NCBI RefSeq assembly: GCF_025136295.1
Contig: NZ_CP062788.1
Location: forward strand, 3,923,588 to 3,987,587
Direction: 5' to 3'
Origin: Aestuariispira ectoiniformans
Lineage (GTDB): Bacteria; Pseudomonadota; Alphaproteobacteria; UBA8366; Aestuariispiraceae
DNA: 64,000 nt
The position numbers and the translations under genes are program-made. Under the pieces are notes generated by a model, which saw nothing but the letters and a program-made list of their open reading frames with translations, made no database searches and had not been told where the DNA came from. Shown here in pieces: positions 7,268 to 16,105 of the stretch (position 1 is the first letter of the stretch; each line of letters opens with the position of its first letter).

Positions 7268-8053
7268 ATGCAACGCTTCCTGCTGTCGGCAACGGCCCTG
7301 ATCACCGGCCTGTCGGCTTTCCCCATGGCATCTTATGCCCGCGACTGGTCCCAGGTCGATTTCACCCTCGGGATAGGGGCCGTCTACGGGCCTGATTATG
7401 AAGGGTCCGACGATTATGATTTCGGCCCTATGCCGATCATCGAGGTCAACTGGGCCGACACCGTCGTCCTGGGCTTGGACGGCCTGCGTGTGAACGCCAT
7501 ATCCGTGGAAAATGGCGACAGCGCCTTTACCGCCGGGCCAATGCTGGGTTACGACGGTGGCCGCGATGAAGGCGATAACGACGCCCTGCGCGGTCTGGGC
7601 GATATCGACCAGACCATCGAAGGCGGCGGCTTTATTGACTATTCCTATGGCCCCTGGATGGCTAATCTGACGGTCCGCACGGACCTCGGCGACGGCCATG
7701 ACGGCACTATTGCGGAATTGTCCGCAGGTTACGGCTGGCATTTCGAAAATGGCGTCAACCTGTCCACCGGCGTTGCCACCTCCTGGGCCAGTGAAAAATA
7801 CATGCAAAGCTATTTCGGTGTCGATTCCGGCCAGGCGTCGCGGTCGGGCTATCAGCGCTATGACGCAGGCGCCGGCTTCAAGGATGTCACCCTCAACTTC
7901 AATGCATCCTACAGCTTCGACGAAAACTGGAACGTCTTTGCCATATCCAGCGTTGGCCGCCTGATCGGCGACGCCGCCGACAGCCCCATCGTCAAGGACA
8001 AAGGATCTGAAACACAATTCGTGAACGGTGTGGGTATCAGTTACAGCTTCTAG
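7268..8053 (+). CDS. MipA/OmpV-family outer membrane protein
   Basis: This 261-aa protein has a signal peptide (1-24). After it come alternating hydrophobic beta strands rich in Gly, Asp and aromatic residues, and a C-terminal strand ending in Phe (NGVGISYSF), as expected for an outer membrane barrel. The early LGIGAVYGPDYEGSDDYDFGPMP pattern (given here only as its motif) is the MipA/OmpV signature. The family includes MltA-interacting scaffold proteins and osmoregulated OmpV; the specific role is unknown. GGAG precedes the ATG. A CRP-type palindrome lies 64 bp upstream and a strong terminator lies about 125 bp downstream, so it is likely a single-gene unit. Confidence 0.85.
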   Translation: MQRFLLSATALITGLSAFPMASYARDWSQVDFTLGIGAVYGPDYEGSDDYDFGPMPIIEVNWADTVVLGLDGLRVNAISVENGDSAFTAGPMLGYDGGRDEGDNDALRGLGDIDQTIEGGGFIDYSYGPWMANLTVRTDLGDGHDGTIAELSAGYGWHFENGVNLSTGVATSWASEKYMQSYFGVDSGQASRSGYQRYDAGAGFKDVTLNFNASYSFDENWNVFAISSVGRLIGDAADSPIVKDKGSETQFVNGVGISYSF

Positions 8054-8178
8054 GGTTCCGTCCTCCCCGTTACCCTTCGGACGGAACCACGTAACAGATC
8101 CCTCATCCAGGCGGCCGGGCCTCCTCACTATATCCCACCCAGTAGACCGGCCGCCTCCCCCCCTCTCAAAAACCTCCA

Positions 8179-8216
8179 CCCCCGGCCACCGCCTCCCGGC
8201 CGGGGGTTCCCTTTTC
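8179..8216 (+). terminator. Rho-independent terminator after mipA
   Basis: A 9-bp GC stem CCCCCGGCC / GGCCGGGGG (8179-8187, 8198-8206) with a 10-nt loop is followed by TTCCCTTTTC. It lies between mipA and queG, both on the plus strand. Confidence 0.7.
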
Positions 8217-8292
8217 GACGTCCACCCAACATCCGTTGACAGGCCGGGCTGACCGGCTATTTCTCTGATGGGATCAGAAGAAGGCAGCCAGC

Positions 8293-9429
8293 GTGAGCGG
8301 ACAGGCAGAAACTATCGCAACCGATATCAAGGAACGGATTATCGCCAAGGCAAAGGAAATCGGTTTCGACGCCGTTGCCTTTGCCCCTGTCACCACGCCG
8401 GAGCGGAACAAGGCGCGCTTTCGAGATTTCGTTGCCAATCACGAATATGGCGGCATGGACTGGATGGAGGCCCGCGCCGACTGGCGGGAAAGCCCCGAGG
8501 CCCTGTGGGAGGAAGTCCGGTCGGTCATCGTGCTGGGCACCAACTACGGACCCAGCCTCGACCCGATGGAGAAACTGCACAGGCATGACCGCGCCAATAT
8601 ATCCGTCTATGCCCAGAACAAGGACTATCACGACCTCGTCAAAAAGCGCCTCAAACGCCTGGCGCGCTGGCTGGTTGAGGAAAGCGGCGTACAGGTGAAG
8701 GTCTTCGTCGACACCGCGCCTGTGCTGGAAAAGGCGGTTGCCGCACAATCACGGCTCGGCTGGCAGGGCAAACATACCAACATCGTGTCAAAGGACTATG
8801 GCTCCTGGCTGTTCCTGGGGGAGGTCTTTACCACCCTTGAAATCGCCACCGATCCGGTTCACCGTGACCAGTGCGGCAGTTGCACTGCCTGCCAGGACGT
8901 CTGCCCGACCAAGGCCTTCCCGAAACCCTATACTCTCGATGCGCGCCGCTGCATCTCCTATCTCACGATCGAACATAAAGGCCATATCGCGGAGGAATTC
9001 CGCGAACCCATGGGCAACCGGGTTTACGGTTGCGACGACTGTCTGGCCGTCTGCCCCTGGAACAAATTCGCCAAACAGGCGCGCGAGGCCGATTTCTGGC
9101 CACGTGCCGAGTTGACCGCACCGCGATTGGCGGATTTCCTGGACCTCGACGATGCAGAGTTCCGGGCGCTGTTCCGTGGCTCTCCCATCAAACGCGCCGG
9201 GCGCGACCGTTTCCTGCGCAATGTGCTGATCGGCCTTGGCAATAGCGGCGATGCCAGTCATGCTCCTCGTATCGAAGTTATGTTGCGCGACGAGAGCCCC
9301 CTTGTGCGGGCCATGGCAGTCTGGGCGTTATACCGGTTATTGCCCGGGGAGGCGTTTGCCACGCTGCGCAAAAAATATTGTGAGGAAGAAGCGGATACGG
9401 ACGTTCGCCAGGAATGGGACAGAACCTAA
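8293..9429 (+). CDS. queG: Epoxyqueuosine reductase
   Basis: QueG performs the last step of queuosine synthesis, reducing epoxyqueuosine to queuosine in tRNA wobble positions, with cobalamin and two [4Fe-4S] clusters. The 378-aa protein shows the DUF1730-type N-terminal domain, the cluster motif CGSCTACQDVCPTKAF starting at C194 and a second motif CDDCLAVCPWNKFA starting at C247. A C-terminal HEAT-like segment (VRAMAVWALYRLL) follows. The start is GTG at 8293; length and motif order match QueG from other Proteobacteria. It stands alone between the mipA terminator and a sensor kinase, with no other que genes in the window. Confidence 0.95.
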   Translation: MSGQAETIATDIKERIIAKAKEIGFDAVAFAPVTTPERNKARFRDFVANHEYGGMDWMEARADWRESPEALWEEVRSVIVLGTNYGPSLDPMEKLHRHDRANISVYAQNKDYHDLVKKRLKRLARWLVEESGVQVKVFVDTAPVLEKAVAAQSRLGWQGKHTNIVSKDYGSWLFLGEVFTTLEIATDPVHRDQCGSCTACQDVCPTKAFPKPYTLDARRCISYLTIEHKGHIAEEFREPMGNRVYGCDDCLAVCPWNKFAKQAREADFWPRAELTAPRLADFLDLDDAEFRALFRGSPIKRAGRDRFLRNVLIGLGNSGDASHAPRIEVMLRDESPLVRAMAVWALYRLLPGEAFATLRKKYCEEEADTDVRQEWDRT

Positions 9430-9564
9430 TCCTGAAGTTGAATTCCCCCCTCGCGACACCACTAAAAGCGTTACTACACCTGGCTTTCAGACAATTTCCG
9501 ATTAATTTTATTTAAACGTTTCATGGGGTAAAGATAGTCGCAGTTAATTTGCGGAGACTCTTGA

Positions 9565-11811
9565 GTGAAGCCCCCCGATACCGTGTCAGCTTTCTGGTCT
9601 GAAAAGATACAACGATCTTTGAAGCTTACAGTTGCCGCCCTTGCGCTGTTAAGCATCGCCGCCCTTCTATCCTTCGGCGGGGAAGCGATCCGGCGTTTCC
9701 AGACCGCGGAGGCGCATTGGAACGAGTACAACCGGAACTCACAGGCCATCGCCCGCTCGACCTCCAACCTGTTGGAAAGCGTCGGTTACGGCGGCTTTAT
9801 CCATAATTTCAAAAATTACGTCCTGCGACGCGACCCCGGCTACCTATCTGCCCTGAAGGCCAACATAAACTCCTATAACAATGAAATGGCGCGCCTGGAA
9901 CAATTGCTGCCGACAAAGGAAGAACAAGCGGCACTGGCCACGATCCGCGCAACATTCGGCGAATATATCGCCAATATCGACAAGGCGGTCGCCATGGGAA
10001 ACGACGTCACCCCGACAGCCCTGGACAAGACAGTCAAAGTGGACGACGCCCCAGCGAAGGCCGCGTTCCAGCTTTTGCTGGAAAAGAACAAGGCCCGTAG
10101 CGAGGAGCAGGAGCAGCAAGCCCAGGCAGCCTATGACGACACGATTTCCTTCCTGAGATATGGCGCAGCGGTCGGCCTTCTGATCATCGCCAGTGCCGCC
10201 GCCATCGTTTACCTGATCGAGCGTATAACAAGCATCTCCCGGGCCGTGGCAACAGCCTATCAGCAGATCAATAGCCTCATAGATCAGTCGCCCGACCCCA
10301 TGCTGTATGTCAATCGTGAGGGAGCCATCATCCGGGCAAACCGCGCCGCCGTTGAATTCTTCGGTTATGATCGCCCGGCCCTGGAACAAATGCTGGTGGA
10401 AGACCTGCTTCCGGAACGGTTCAGAAACACGCATGCAGACAAGCGTAAGAGTTTTTTTGGTAAATCCCAGGGCATCCGTCCCATGGGAACGGGCAAGGAC
10501 TTCCATGCCCTGACACGCGACCACGGTGAGCGCACGGTCGATATCAACATCAACCTGGTCGAGGACGACGGTGACCAGATCGCCATTGTCGGCATGCGCG
10601 ACGTCACCGAGAGCCGAAAGATGCAAAGCATCCTGATGAAGGCGAAGGAAGAAGCCGAAGCCGGCTCGAAAGCCAAGAGCGAGTTCCTGGCCACCATGAG
10701 CCATGAACTGCGCTCCCCCCTGAATGTCATCCTTGGCTATAGCGAACTGATGCGCATGGGCGATCTGGATGATAAAAACCGCGAATATGCCACGAATGTC
10801 ACCAATGCGGGGGAACATCTGCTCGCCCTGATCGGGGACATCATGGATTATTCCAAAATCGAGGCGGGTACCCTGGAACTGGAGAAAATTCCCTTCGACC
10901 TGATCGGCAGCATCCGGGATGTGGCAAATGCCCAGCGCCTTACCGCAGAGGGCCGGGGCAATCACCTTGAAGTCATTCTGCCCGAGACATTTTCGCAATG
11001 GGTCGTCGGGGACCCCACGCGGATACGCCAGATCATTGTGAACTACATTTCCAATGCCTTGAAATTCACCGAAAATGGCGTCGTGTCGGTCAAACTCGAC
11101 ATTCTGGATGAAACTGAAGACTGGGCATCCTGCAGACTGTCGGTCAGGGACACCGGGATCGGCGTCCCCGAAGACAAGATCGACTATATTTTCGAGCGGT
11201 TCAGCCAGGCCGACAGCTCAACCTCGCGCCGCTTTGGCGGCACCGGCCTGGGACTGGCGATCTGCCGGAACCTGGCACTTGCCATGGGCGGCCAAGTCGG
11301 CGTGCAAAGCGACGTTGGCGTGGGCAGCGAATTCTGGTTTGAAATCACGCTTCCGGTTGCCCCTCCCGCCAACGCTGCGAACAATATAGAGATGGAGCGC
11401 GCGTCCCGTGGTCTGTCCATACTCGTCGTCGATGACATAGAGCTGAACCAACGCATGGTGAAGCTGTTGCTCGAAAAACTGGGGGATGTTGTCACGATCG
11501 CCGCAAACGGGGCGGAGGCCGTGGAGAAAATGCGCAATACACATTTTGACGCGGTCCTGATGGACATACATATGCCGGAGCTGGATGGAATCGAAGCAAC
11601 CCGTCAAATCCGGCATCTACCCAACAAGGGCGGATCGGACACACCGATCTTTGCAATGACGGCGGACGTCGCCGACCATAACGTCAAGAATTACCTGGCA
11701 GCGGGCATGACGGGCTGTCTTTCCAAGCCGGTCAATTTCAATATCCTGCGGGATACCCTGGCGCGTCTTCGCGCAGAAACCAACAATGAAAGGGGCGCTG
11801 AAGCTACCTGA
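9565..11811 (+). CDS. Hybrid sensor histidine kinase (PAS-HisKA-HATPase-REC)
   Basis: The 748-aa protein has two membrane helices, near 20-42 and 205-228, that flank a helical periplasmic domain of about 160 residues. A PAS domain (about 235-345) follows, then a HisKA domain with H380 in ATMSHELRSPLN and an HATPase domain with GTGLGLAI. The C-terminal receiver domain has acidic residues in VVDDIELN, phospho-acceptor D667 in LMDIHMPELDG and Lys in SKPVNF. It likely senses an envelope signal and relays phosphate through an unlinked Hpt protein or regulator, since no response regulator is adjacent. The start is GTG with GGAGA upstream. Confidence 0.92.
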   Translation: MKPPDTVSAFWSEKIQRSLKLTVAALALLSIAALLSFGGEAIRRFQTAEAHWNEYNRNSQAIARSTSNLLESVGYGGFIHNFKNYVLRRDPGYLSALKANINSYNNEMARLEQLLPTKEEQAALATIRATFGEYIANIDKAVAMGNDVTPTALDKTVKVDDAPAKAAFQLLLEKNKARSEEQEQQAQAAYDDTISFLRYGAAVGLLIIASAAAIVYLIERITSISRAVATAYQQINSLIDQSPDPMLYVNREGAIIRANRAAVEFFGYDRPALEQMLVEDLLPERFRNTHADKRKSFFGKSQGIRPMGTGKDFHALTRDHGERTVDININLVEDDGDQIAIVGMRDVTESRKMQSILMKAKEEAEAGSKAKSEFLATMSHELRSPLNVILGYSELMRMGDLDDKNREYATNVTNAGEHLLALIGDIMDYSKIEAGTLELEKIPFDLIGSIRDVANAQRLTAEGRGNHLEVILPETFSQWVVGDPTRIRQIIVNYISNALKFTENGVVSVKLDILDETEDWASCRLSVRDTGIGVPEDKIDYIFERFSQADSSTSRRFGGTGLGLAICRNLALAMGGQVGVQSDVGVGSEFWFEITLPVAPPANAANNIEMERASRGLSILVVDDIELNQRMVKLLLEKLGDVVTIAANGAEAVEKMRNTHFDAVLMDIHMPELDGIEATRQIRHLPNKGGSDTPIFAMTADVADHNVKNYLAAGMTGCLSKPVNFNILRDTLARLRAETNNERGAEAT

Positions 11812-11845
11812 AGCCAGCCTCCTCCACTTTCCGATGCCCTGGAAT

Positions 11846-11874
11846 CAAAAAGCCCGCCGCTAACGCGACGGGCT
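11846..11874 (-). terminator. Terminator of rpmB
   Basis: On the minus strand the stem AGCCCGTCGC / GCGGCGGGCT (loop GTTA, one wobble pair) is followed by TTTTTG, starting 24 nt after the rpmB stop codon. Confidence 0.8.
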
Positions 11875-11897
11875 TCGATGCTCCAGCGTAATCGTTG

Positions 11898-12191
11898 TTA
11901 CGCAGCGGCCGTAGCGGCCCTTTTCTGAATACGACGCTTAATGCGGCGTGCTTCTTCCGGCAATTTGCGGTTCGGCGTGCCGAGCAGGAATGCATCAAGG
12001 CCGCCTTTGCTTTCGATGGTGCGCAGCGCACGGGTTGAGAGGCGCAGGCGCACGGGCTCGCCCAGCACGTCACTCTGCAGGCTGGTGGTCTGAAGGTTCG
12101 GCAGGAACCGACGACGGGTTTTGTTGATCGCATGCGAAACGTTATTACCGCTCTGCACACCTTTACCGGTGATCATGCAACGACGAGACAT
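11898..12191 (-). CDS. rpmB: 50S ribosomal protein L28
   Basis: This 97-aa basic protein begins [20 protein letters not shown] and contains [11 protein letters not shown] and [21 protein letters not shown], diagnostic of bacterial L28. It sits in the large ribosomal subunit near the E site. As in many alphaproteobacteria the gene stands alone, without rpmG. It has AAAGGATTTGAG upstream and a clean terminator downstream. Confidence 0.97.
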   Translation of the reverse strand: MSRRCMITGKGVQSGNNVSHAINKTRRRFLPNLQTTSLQSDVLGEPVRLRLSTRALRTIESKGGLDAFLLGTPNRKLPEEARRIKRRIQKRAATAAA

Positions 12192-12553
12192 AGCTCAAAT
12201 CCTTTCAATATCGGCATCTTTTGACGCCTTTTCTTGCTTGATGCAGCGGCCCTGAGGCCGCTATAATCGCCTTCGCCTCAAGTTCCCCTGAGACCGAAAG
12301 CGCGCTCTTGTAAGACACCCCGCCCGGCCGGTCAACCCAAAACCCGCGTTTTCCGCCTGTTTCGGACGATAGCCACCCCGTAACTCTGTCGATCGGGCTG
12401 TTGCAATCCCGCCACAATCCGACCTCAGTTTTGTCACACCAACTTTAAGTCGTTGCCTTCAAACCGAAGTTGTCTATAGATAGTGCCTGCACCGGACGTT
12501 GCATATATGGCCGCGCTGCTGCTTGGGGATAATAGATTTTGGGGAGAGTTTCC
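12192..12553. other. Intergenic region between divergent rpmB and the PagL-like gene
   Basis: These 362 bp must hold both promoters. A 7-bp hairpin AGCGGCC-CTGA-GGCCGCT (12245-12262) sits in the rpmB leader. A TATAAT hexamer lies at 12262-12267 on the plus strand. A 70-aa ORF on the minus strand (12205-12417) has no recognisable features and I do not call it. I see no RNA gene. Confidence 0.5.
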
Positions 12554-13054
12554 GTGAGTTGCCGGATTCTCAGTGTTCTTTCGGTTCTTTTGGTTTTGGT
12601 TGCCGCCAATGTTGCGCGTGCTGATGACGAACCCGCTTTCCTGCGGGGCGGCATTGGGTATTACGATATCAATGACAACGAAGATGCCGCGGAATTTAAC
12701 GTAGAATATATTTCCAATTCCAAATGGTGGGTCTTCAAGCCCTTCATTGGCGCCATGGCGACCAGCGATGCCGCAGCCTATGTCTATGGCGGCATACGCA
12801 TGGACATCTTCCTGGGCAAACGATTTGTTGTCACCCCCTCCTTCGCGCCGGGCCTTTATCACGATGGCGACGGCAAAAATCTGGGGCACACGATCGAATT
12901 CCGTTCAGAACTTGAGGTGGCCTACCGTTTCGATGACCGCTCCCGTCTGGGCCTGTCGATTTTCCACATCTCCAACGCCCATCTGAGCGATAACAACCCC
13001 GGAACCGAGGTGGTTACCGTCAACTATTCCTATCCGATCAGCGACCTGTTCTAG
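12554..13054 (+). CDS. PagL-like lipid A 3-O-deacylase (acyloxyacyl hydrolase family)
   Basis: Counting from the GTG at 12554 (GGGGAGAG upstream; a TTG five codons earlier is less likely), the 166-aa precursor has a signal peptide ending near ARA. A small outer membrane beta barrel follows. The segment IFHISNAHLSDNNPGTEV carries His138, Ser140 and Glu152. Their 2- and 12-residue spacing equals the PagL catalytic triad (His-x-Ser, then Glu). The enzyme would remove the 3-O-acyl chain of lipid A in the outer membrane, softening LPS recognition. The gene is monocistronic, with its own terminator. Confidence 0.82.
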   Translation: MSCRILSVLSVLLVLVAANVARADDEPAFLRGGIGYYDINDNEDAAEFNVEYISNSKWWVFKPFIGAMATSDAAAYVYGGIRMDIFLGKRFVVTPSFAPGLYHDGDGKNLGHTIEFRSELEVAYRFDDRSRLGLSIFHISNAHLSDNNPGTEVVTVNYSYPISDLF

Positions 13055-13080
13055 GCCTGCGATCAGGGGAGTTTAGCACA

Positions 13081-13103
13081 AGGGGCCTTGCGGCCCCTTT
13101 TTC
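13081..13103 (+). terminator. Terminator after the PagL-like gene
   Basis: The stem AGGGGCC-TTGC-GGCCCCT (13081-13098) is followed by TTTTC on the plus strand, 27 nt after the stop codon. Confidence 0.85.
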
Positions 13104-13217
13104 GTGCCTGCCGTTACGATCCTCCGATTAATAAATATCAATGCATTCAGTGTGATTTCGAGCGATAATAGTGGTCACGCTGCCAATGGGCTATGTCTGC
13201 CATAACCGGAGATTGCC

Positions 13218-13676
13218 ATGAGTTTTTTTGAATGGACCCCTGAGATGAGCGTCGGGCTGGCCCGGTTGGATGATGACCACAAAGGGCTGATCGCGATCAT
13301 CAACCGGCTGGCCGAGACCTGCGGCAAGCCCGACCAGCATGCAGTCATCGAACAGGCCTTTCGCGCATTGCTGCGCTACACCGAAGTTCACTTTGGCCGC
13401 GAGGAAGCCGTGCTAAACGCAGTGCATTACGCATCGCTTCAGGGCCACCGCCACCAACATCATGACTTCATCAAGGACATCCTTGAACTTCGCCATGCCT
13501 TTGGGCAGGCCGGTGATGAGGAAACCCAGCGCGAATTGCTGGACTATCTGAAAGATTGGCTGACCAATCACATCATGATCGAAGACATGGCGTATAAGTC
13601 TGCCGTGGAACACAGCGCCATCGCGCGGGACGCCGCAGAACGTTTTTCGTCTCTGGATATCTGGACGACCCGATAG
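13218..13676 (+). CDS. Bacteriohemerythrin
   Basis: The 152-aa four-helix protein has the diiron O2-binding ligand set: H21 (DDDHK), H58 and E62 (HFGREE), H77 and H81 (HRHQH), H118 and D123 (NHIMIED). It has no signal peptide or extra domain, so it is a soluble single-domain hemerythrin, probably used for O2 storage, delivery or sensing in the cytoplasm. The ATG is well placed after CCGGAGATTGCC. It converges with kdsB 22 bp downstream. Confidence 0.93.
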   Translation: MSFFEWTPEMSVGLARLDDDHKGLIAIINRLAETCGKPDQHAVIEQAFRALLRYTEVHFGREEAVLNAVHYASLQGHRHQHHDFIKDILELRHAFGQAGDEETQRELLDYLKDWLTNHIMIEDMAYKSAVEHSAIARDAAERFSSLDIWTTR

Positions 13677-13698
13677 GCCGGACAAACGCCCCCCAACC

Positions 13699-14430
13699 TC
13701 AACCTTGTAAAAGTCGGCGTGCCTTTTCCAGGTCTTTCGGCGTGTCAACGCCCAGCGGGATGGTGTCGACCAGACTGACGTCAATACGCATGCCGTTTTC
13801 CAGGGCACGCAACTGTTCCAGTTTTTCCCGCTTTTCCAACACGCCCTGAGGAAGGGCGACAAAACGCGCCAGCGCATCCCGGCGATAGGTGTAAAGACCG
13901 ATATGGTGATAGAGCGGGCCTTCTCCATAAGGCGCGGTCGCCCGGGTAAAGGTCAGCGCACGGGCCACCGTGCGGCCATCCTCGAAACCGACGAATGCCT
14001 TTACCACGCTGGGCGCGACCTTTTCTTCCTCATCGGTGATTTCCACCACAAGGGTGGCAATATCGACCTCTCCTTCGGCCAAAGGCGCAACAGAGGCCTC
14101 GATCAGGGCTGGATCGAGGGTCGGCAGATCGCCCTGGATATTGATGATGACATCATGCTTGCCGTCCGGATCGACCTTTTGAACTGCTTCCCAGACCCGA
14201 TCCGACCCGGAAGGGTGATTCGGGTCGGTCAGCACCGCCTGGCCGCCAACGGCCGTGATCGCATCAACAATTTCCTGTTCCCCCGCAGCAACGACGACCG
14301 GCCCCAGTTCACACTCCACCGCACGGCGCCAGCAATGGACGATCATCGGCTCTCCGTGAATGTCCGCCAAGGGCTTGTTGGGTAGACGCGTTGCGGCCAT
14401 ACGGGCGGGAATCACGATCAGCGGGTTCAC
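13699..14430 (-). CDS. kdsB: 3-deoxy-manno-octulosonate cytidylyltransferase
   Basis: KdsB activates Kdo to CMP-Kdo for LPS inner-core synthesis. The 243-aa protein starts [20 protein letters not shown], the nucleotide-binding signature of CMP-sugar synthetases. It continues with [16 protein letters not shown] and VINIQGDLP, both typical of KdsB, and ends in an ARRLL helix. Length matches the family (about 245-250 aa). It is a single gene, divergent from the cytochrome c gene. Confidence 0.95.
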   Translation of the reverse strand: MNPLIVIPARMAATRLPNKPLADIHGEPMIVHCWRRAVECELGPVVVAAGEQEIVDAITAVGGQAVLTDPNHPSGSDRVWEAVQKVDPDGKHDVIINIQGDLPTLDPALIEASVAPLAEGEVDIATLVVEITDEEEKVAPSVVKAFVGFEDGRTVARALTFTRATAPYGEGPLYHHIGLYTYRRDALARFVALPQGVLEKREKLEQLRALENGMRIDVSLVDTIPLGVDTPKDLEKARRLLQG

Positions 14431-14611
14431 TCTAGCACCTCAAAAAACACAAAATAGATCAAGGAAATCGGCCTCGGGATGCATCCGGGCATTGATTTGA
14501 CAGCGACTAGAGGATATACCGCTTTGCGAGTCGGGCAACAAGTAAAGTATGCCCTATTTTTGTTGCGTCGAACGCGACAAGACGAAGGATCGAATTTCGA
14601 GGGCCTGGGAC

Positions 14612-15160
14612 ATGAAAGACGCGCTGCTGTTTAACAAGATCGCTGCCGCCGTTCTCGCCGCAGCTTTGCTGGCGATGGTAACGGGTGCGCTGTCGCGCAT
14701 TCTGTACACTGATCACACACCGGAAGAACCGGCCTATGTGATCGCTACCGGTGAAAGCGCAAGCGCTGCCGCCACGGATGAGCCGAAGAAACCTGCCGGC
14801 CCCGCGCCGATTGCAGACATGCTGGCAAGCGCCGATGTCGAAAAGGGTGCAAAGCTGTTTAAGAAATGCGGCGCCTGCCATGACGGTTCCAAGGGTGGCC
14901 CGAACAAGGTCGGCCCGAACCTGTGGAACGTCGTGAACCGCCCGAAAGGCAGCCACGAAAGCTTTGGCGGCTATTCCAGCGCCATGAAGAGCTTTGGCGG
15001 CGAGTGGTCCTACGAAGAGCTGAACCACTTCCTGTTCAAGCCGAAAGCCTATATCGAAGGCACGGCAATGACCTTCGCCGGTTTCAAGAAAGACAAGGAC
15101 CGCGCCAACATCATCGCTTATCTGCGTACGTTGAGCGACAACCCGGCTCCGCTGCCCTAA
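14612..15160 (+). CDS. Membrane-anchored cytochrome c (CycM/c552 type)
   Basis: The 182-aa product from the ATG at 14612 has an uncleaved N-terminal membrane anchor (about 9-30) and an Ala/Pro/Glu-rich linker. A class I cytochrome c domain follows, with heme motif CGACH (86-90), KVGPNLW and the axial Met in GTAMTFAG. Alphaproteobacterial CycM proteins of this layout carry electrons from the bc1 complex to cytochrome oxidases in the membrane. An in-frame upstream start at 14549 would add 21 residues that do not look like a leader. Confidence 0.9.
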   Translation: MKDALLFNKIAAAVLAAALLAMVTGALSRILYTDHTPEEPAYVIATGESASAAATDEPKKPAGPAPIADMLASADVEKGAKLFKKCGACHDGSKGGPNKVGPNLWNVVNRPKGSHESFGGYSSAMKSFGGEWSYEELNHFLFKPKAYIEGTAMTFAGFKKDKDRANIIAYLRTLSDNPAPLP

Positions 15161-15250
15161 GCTTACCGGCCTAAAATACCGACCTAATTATCAAGAAATG
15201 GGGGCGGCCATTAACCATGGCACGCCCCTTATCTTTTTGGGGAGACGACA

Positions 15251-16033
15251 ATGGTTACACCCGTCAGCGACGACATTATTGCCCTGGCTCATAAGCTGGC
15301 CGACACGGCGGCGCCAATCGCCCGGTCCTATTTCCGCCAACCGTTGGAGATCATCGACAAGGCCGACGAAAGCCCGGTGACGATCGCCGACCGGACGGCA
15401 GAAGCCGAAATGCGTAAAGTGATCGAAGCCACCTTTCCCGACCATGGAATCTACGGCGAAGAACATGGTCAGGTGCGCCTGGATGCCGACCATGTCTGGG
15501 TCCTGGACCCGATCGACGGCACCAAAGCCTTTATCACCGGCATGCCCGTATTCGGCACCCTGATTGCCGTCGCACAGGAAAAGAAACCTGTCCTGGGACT
15601 TATCGAACAGCCGATCACCCGGGAACGCTGGATCGGCGGCATCGGCCACCCGACCACCCTGAACGGGGAAGCCGTGAAGACGCGTGACTGTGGCGGGCTG
15701 AAAAATGCCGCGATGTATATCACCACGACCGATATGCTGGAGACCGACGAAGAGCGCGCACGCTACCAGAAACTGAAAGACACCGTGAAGATCACGCGGT
15801 TCGGCGGGGATTGTTATTCCTATGGCCTGCTGGCCGCAGGTCATGTGGACCTGGTGCTGGAATCACAGCTTCAGCCCTATGACTTCATGGCTCTGGTTCC
15901 CGTTGTCGAAGGGGCCGGCGGCATCATGAGCGACTGGCAGGGCAATCCCCTGACCCTCGATTCCGGGCCGCAAGTCCTGGCGGCCGCCACAAAAGAAATT
16001 CACGAGGAAGCATTGGCCCTGCTCAACGGGTAA
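15251..16033 (+). CDS. hisN: Histidinol-phosphatase, inositol monophosphatase family (HisN-like)
   Basis: The 260-aa protein has the IMPase metal site: E70 in YGEEHG and D86 and D89 in LDPIDGTKAF. The late FGGDCYSYGLLAAGHVDLVLE region, given here only as its motif, is closest to HisN among the family. HisN removes phosphate from histidinol phosphate in histidine synthesis. CysQ or SuhB are alternatives, but the DCYSYG motif argues for HisN. The ATG follows GGGGAGACGACA. A terminator lies 24 nt past the stop, so it is transcribed separately from the convergent gene. Confidence 0.85.
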   Translation: MVTPVSDDIIALAHKLADTAAPIARSYFRQPLEIIDKADESPVTIADRTAEAEMRKVIEATFPDHGIYGEEHGQVRLDADHVWVLDPIDGTKAFITGMPVFGTLIAVAQEKKPVLGLIEQPITRERWIGGIGHPTTLNGEAVKTRDCGGLKNAAMYITTTDMLETDEERARYQKLKDTVKITRFGGDCYSYGLLAAGHVDLVLESQLQPYDFMALVPVVEGAGGIMSDWQGNPLTLDSGPQVLAAATKEIHEEALALLNG

Positions 16034-16056
16034 AGCCTCGAAGAGAAGCAAACGGA

Positions 16057-16086
16057 AAGGGCCTGTTCCATACGGGCCCTTTTTTG
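16057..16086 (+). terminator. Terminator after hisN (possibly bidirectional)
   Basis: The stem AAGGGCC / GGCCCTT (16057-16063, 16075-16081) has an 11-nt loop and is followed by a T-run to 16085. It sits between convergent hisN and the binding-protein gene. Confidence 0.8.
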
Positions 16087-16105
16087 TATCTGTCGGGAGT
16101 ATTTG

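Noticed and set aside
6944-8179. 411-aa minus-strand ORF across mipA
   Set aside because: It overlaps mipA and the start of the CRP-like gene; its sequence is a shadow, ending in frame-shifted CRP codons.
9844-10998. 384-aa minus-strand ORF inside the hybrid kinase
   Set aside because: Opposite a conserved PAS/HisKA region; no domain is visible.
12205-12417. 70-aa minus-strand ORF upstream of rpmB
   Set aside because: No ribosome site or recognisable features, and it occupies the likely rpmB promoter.
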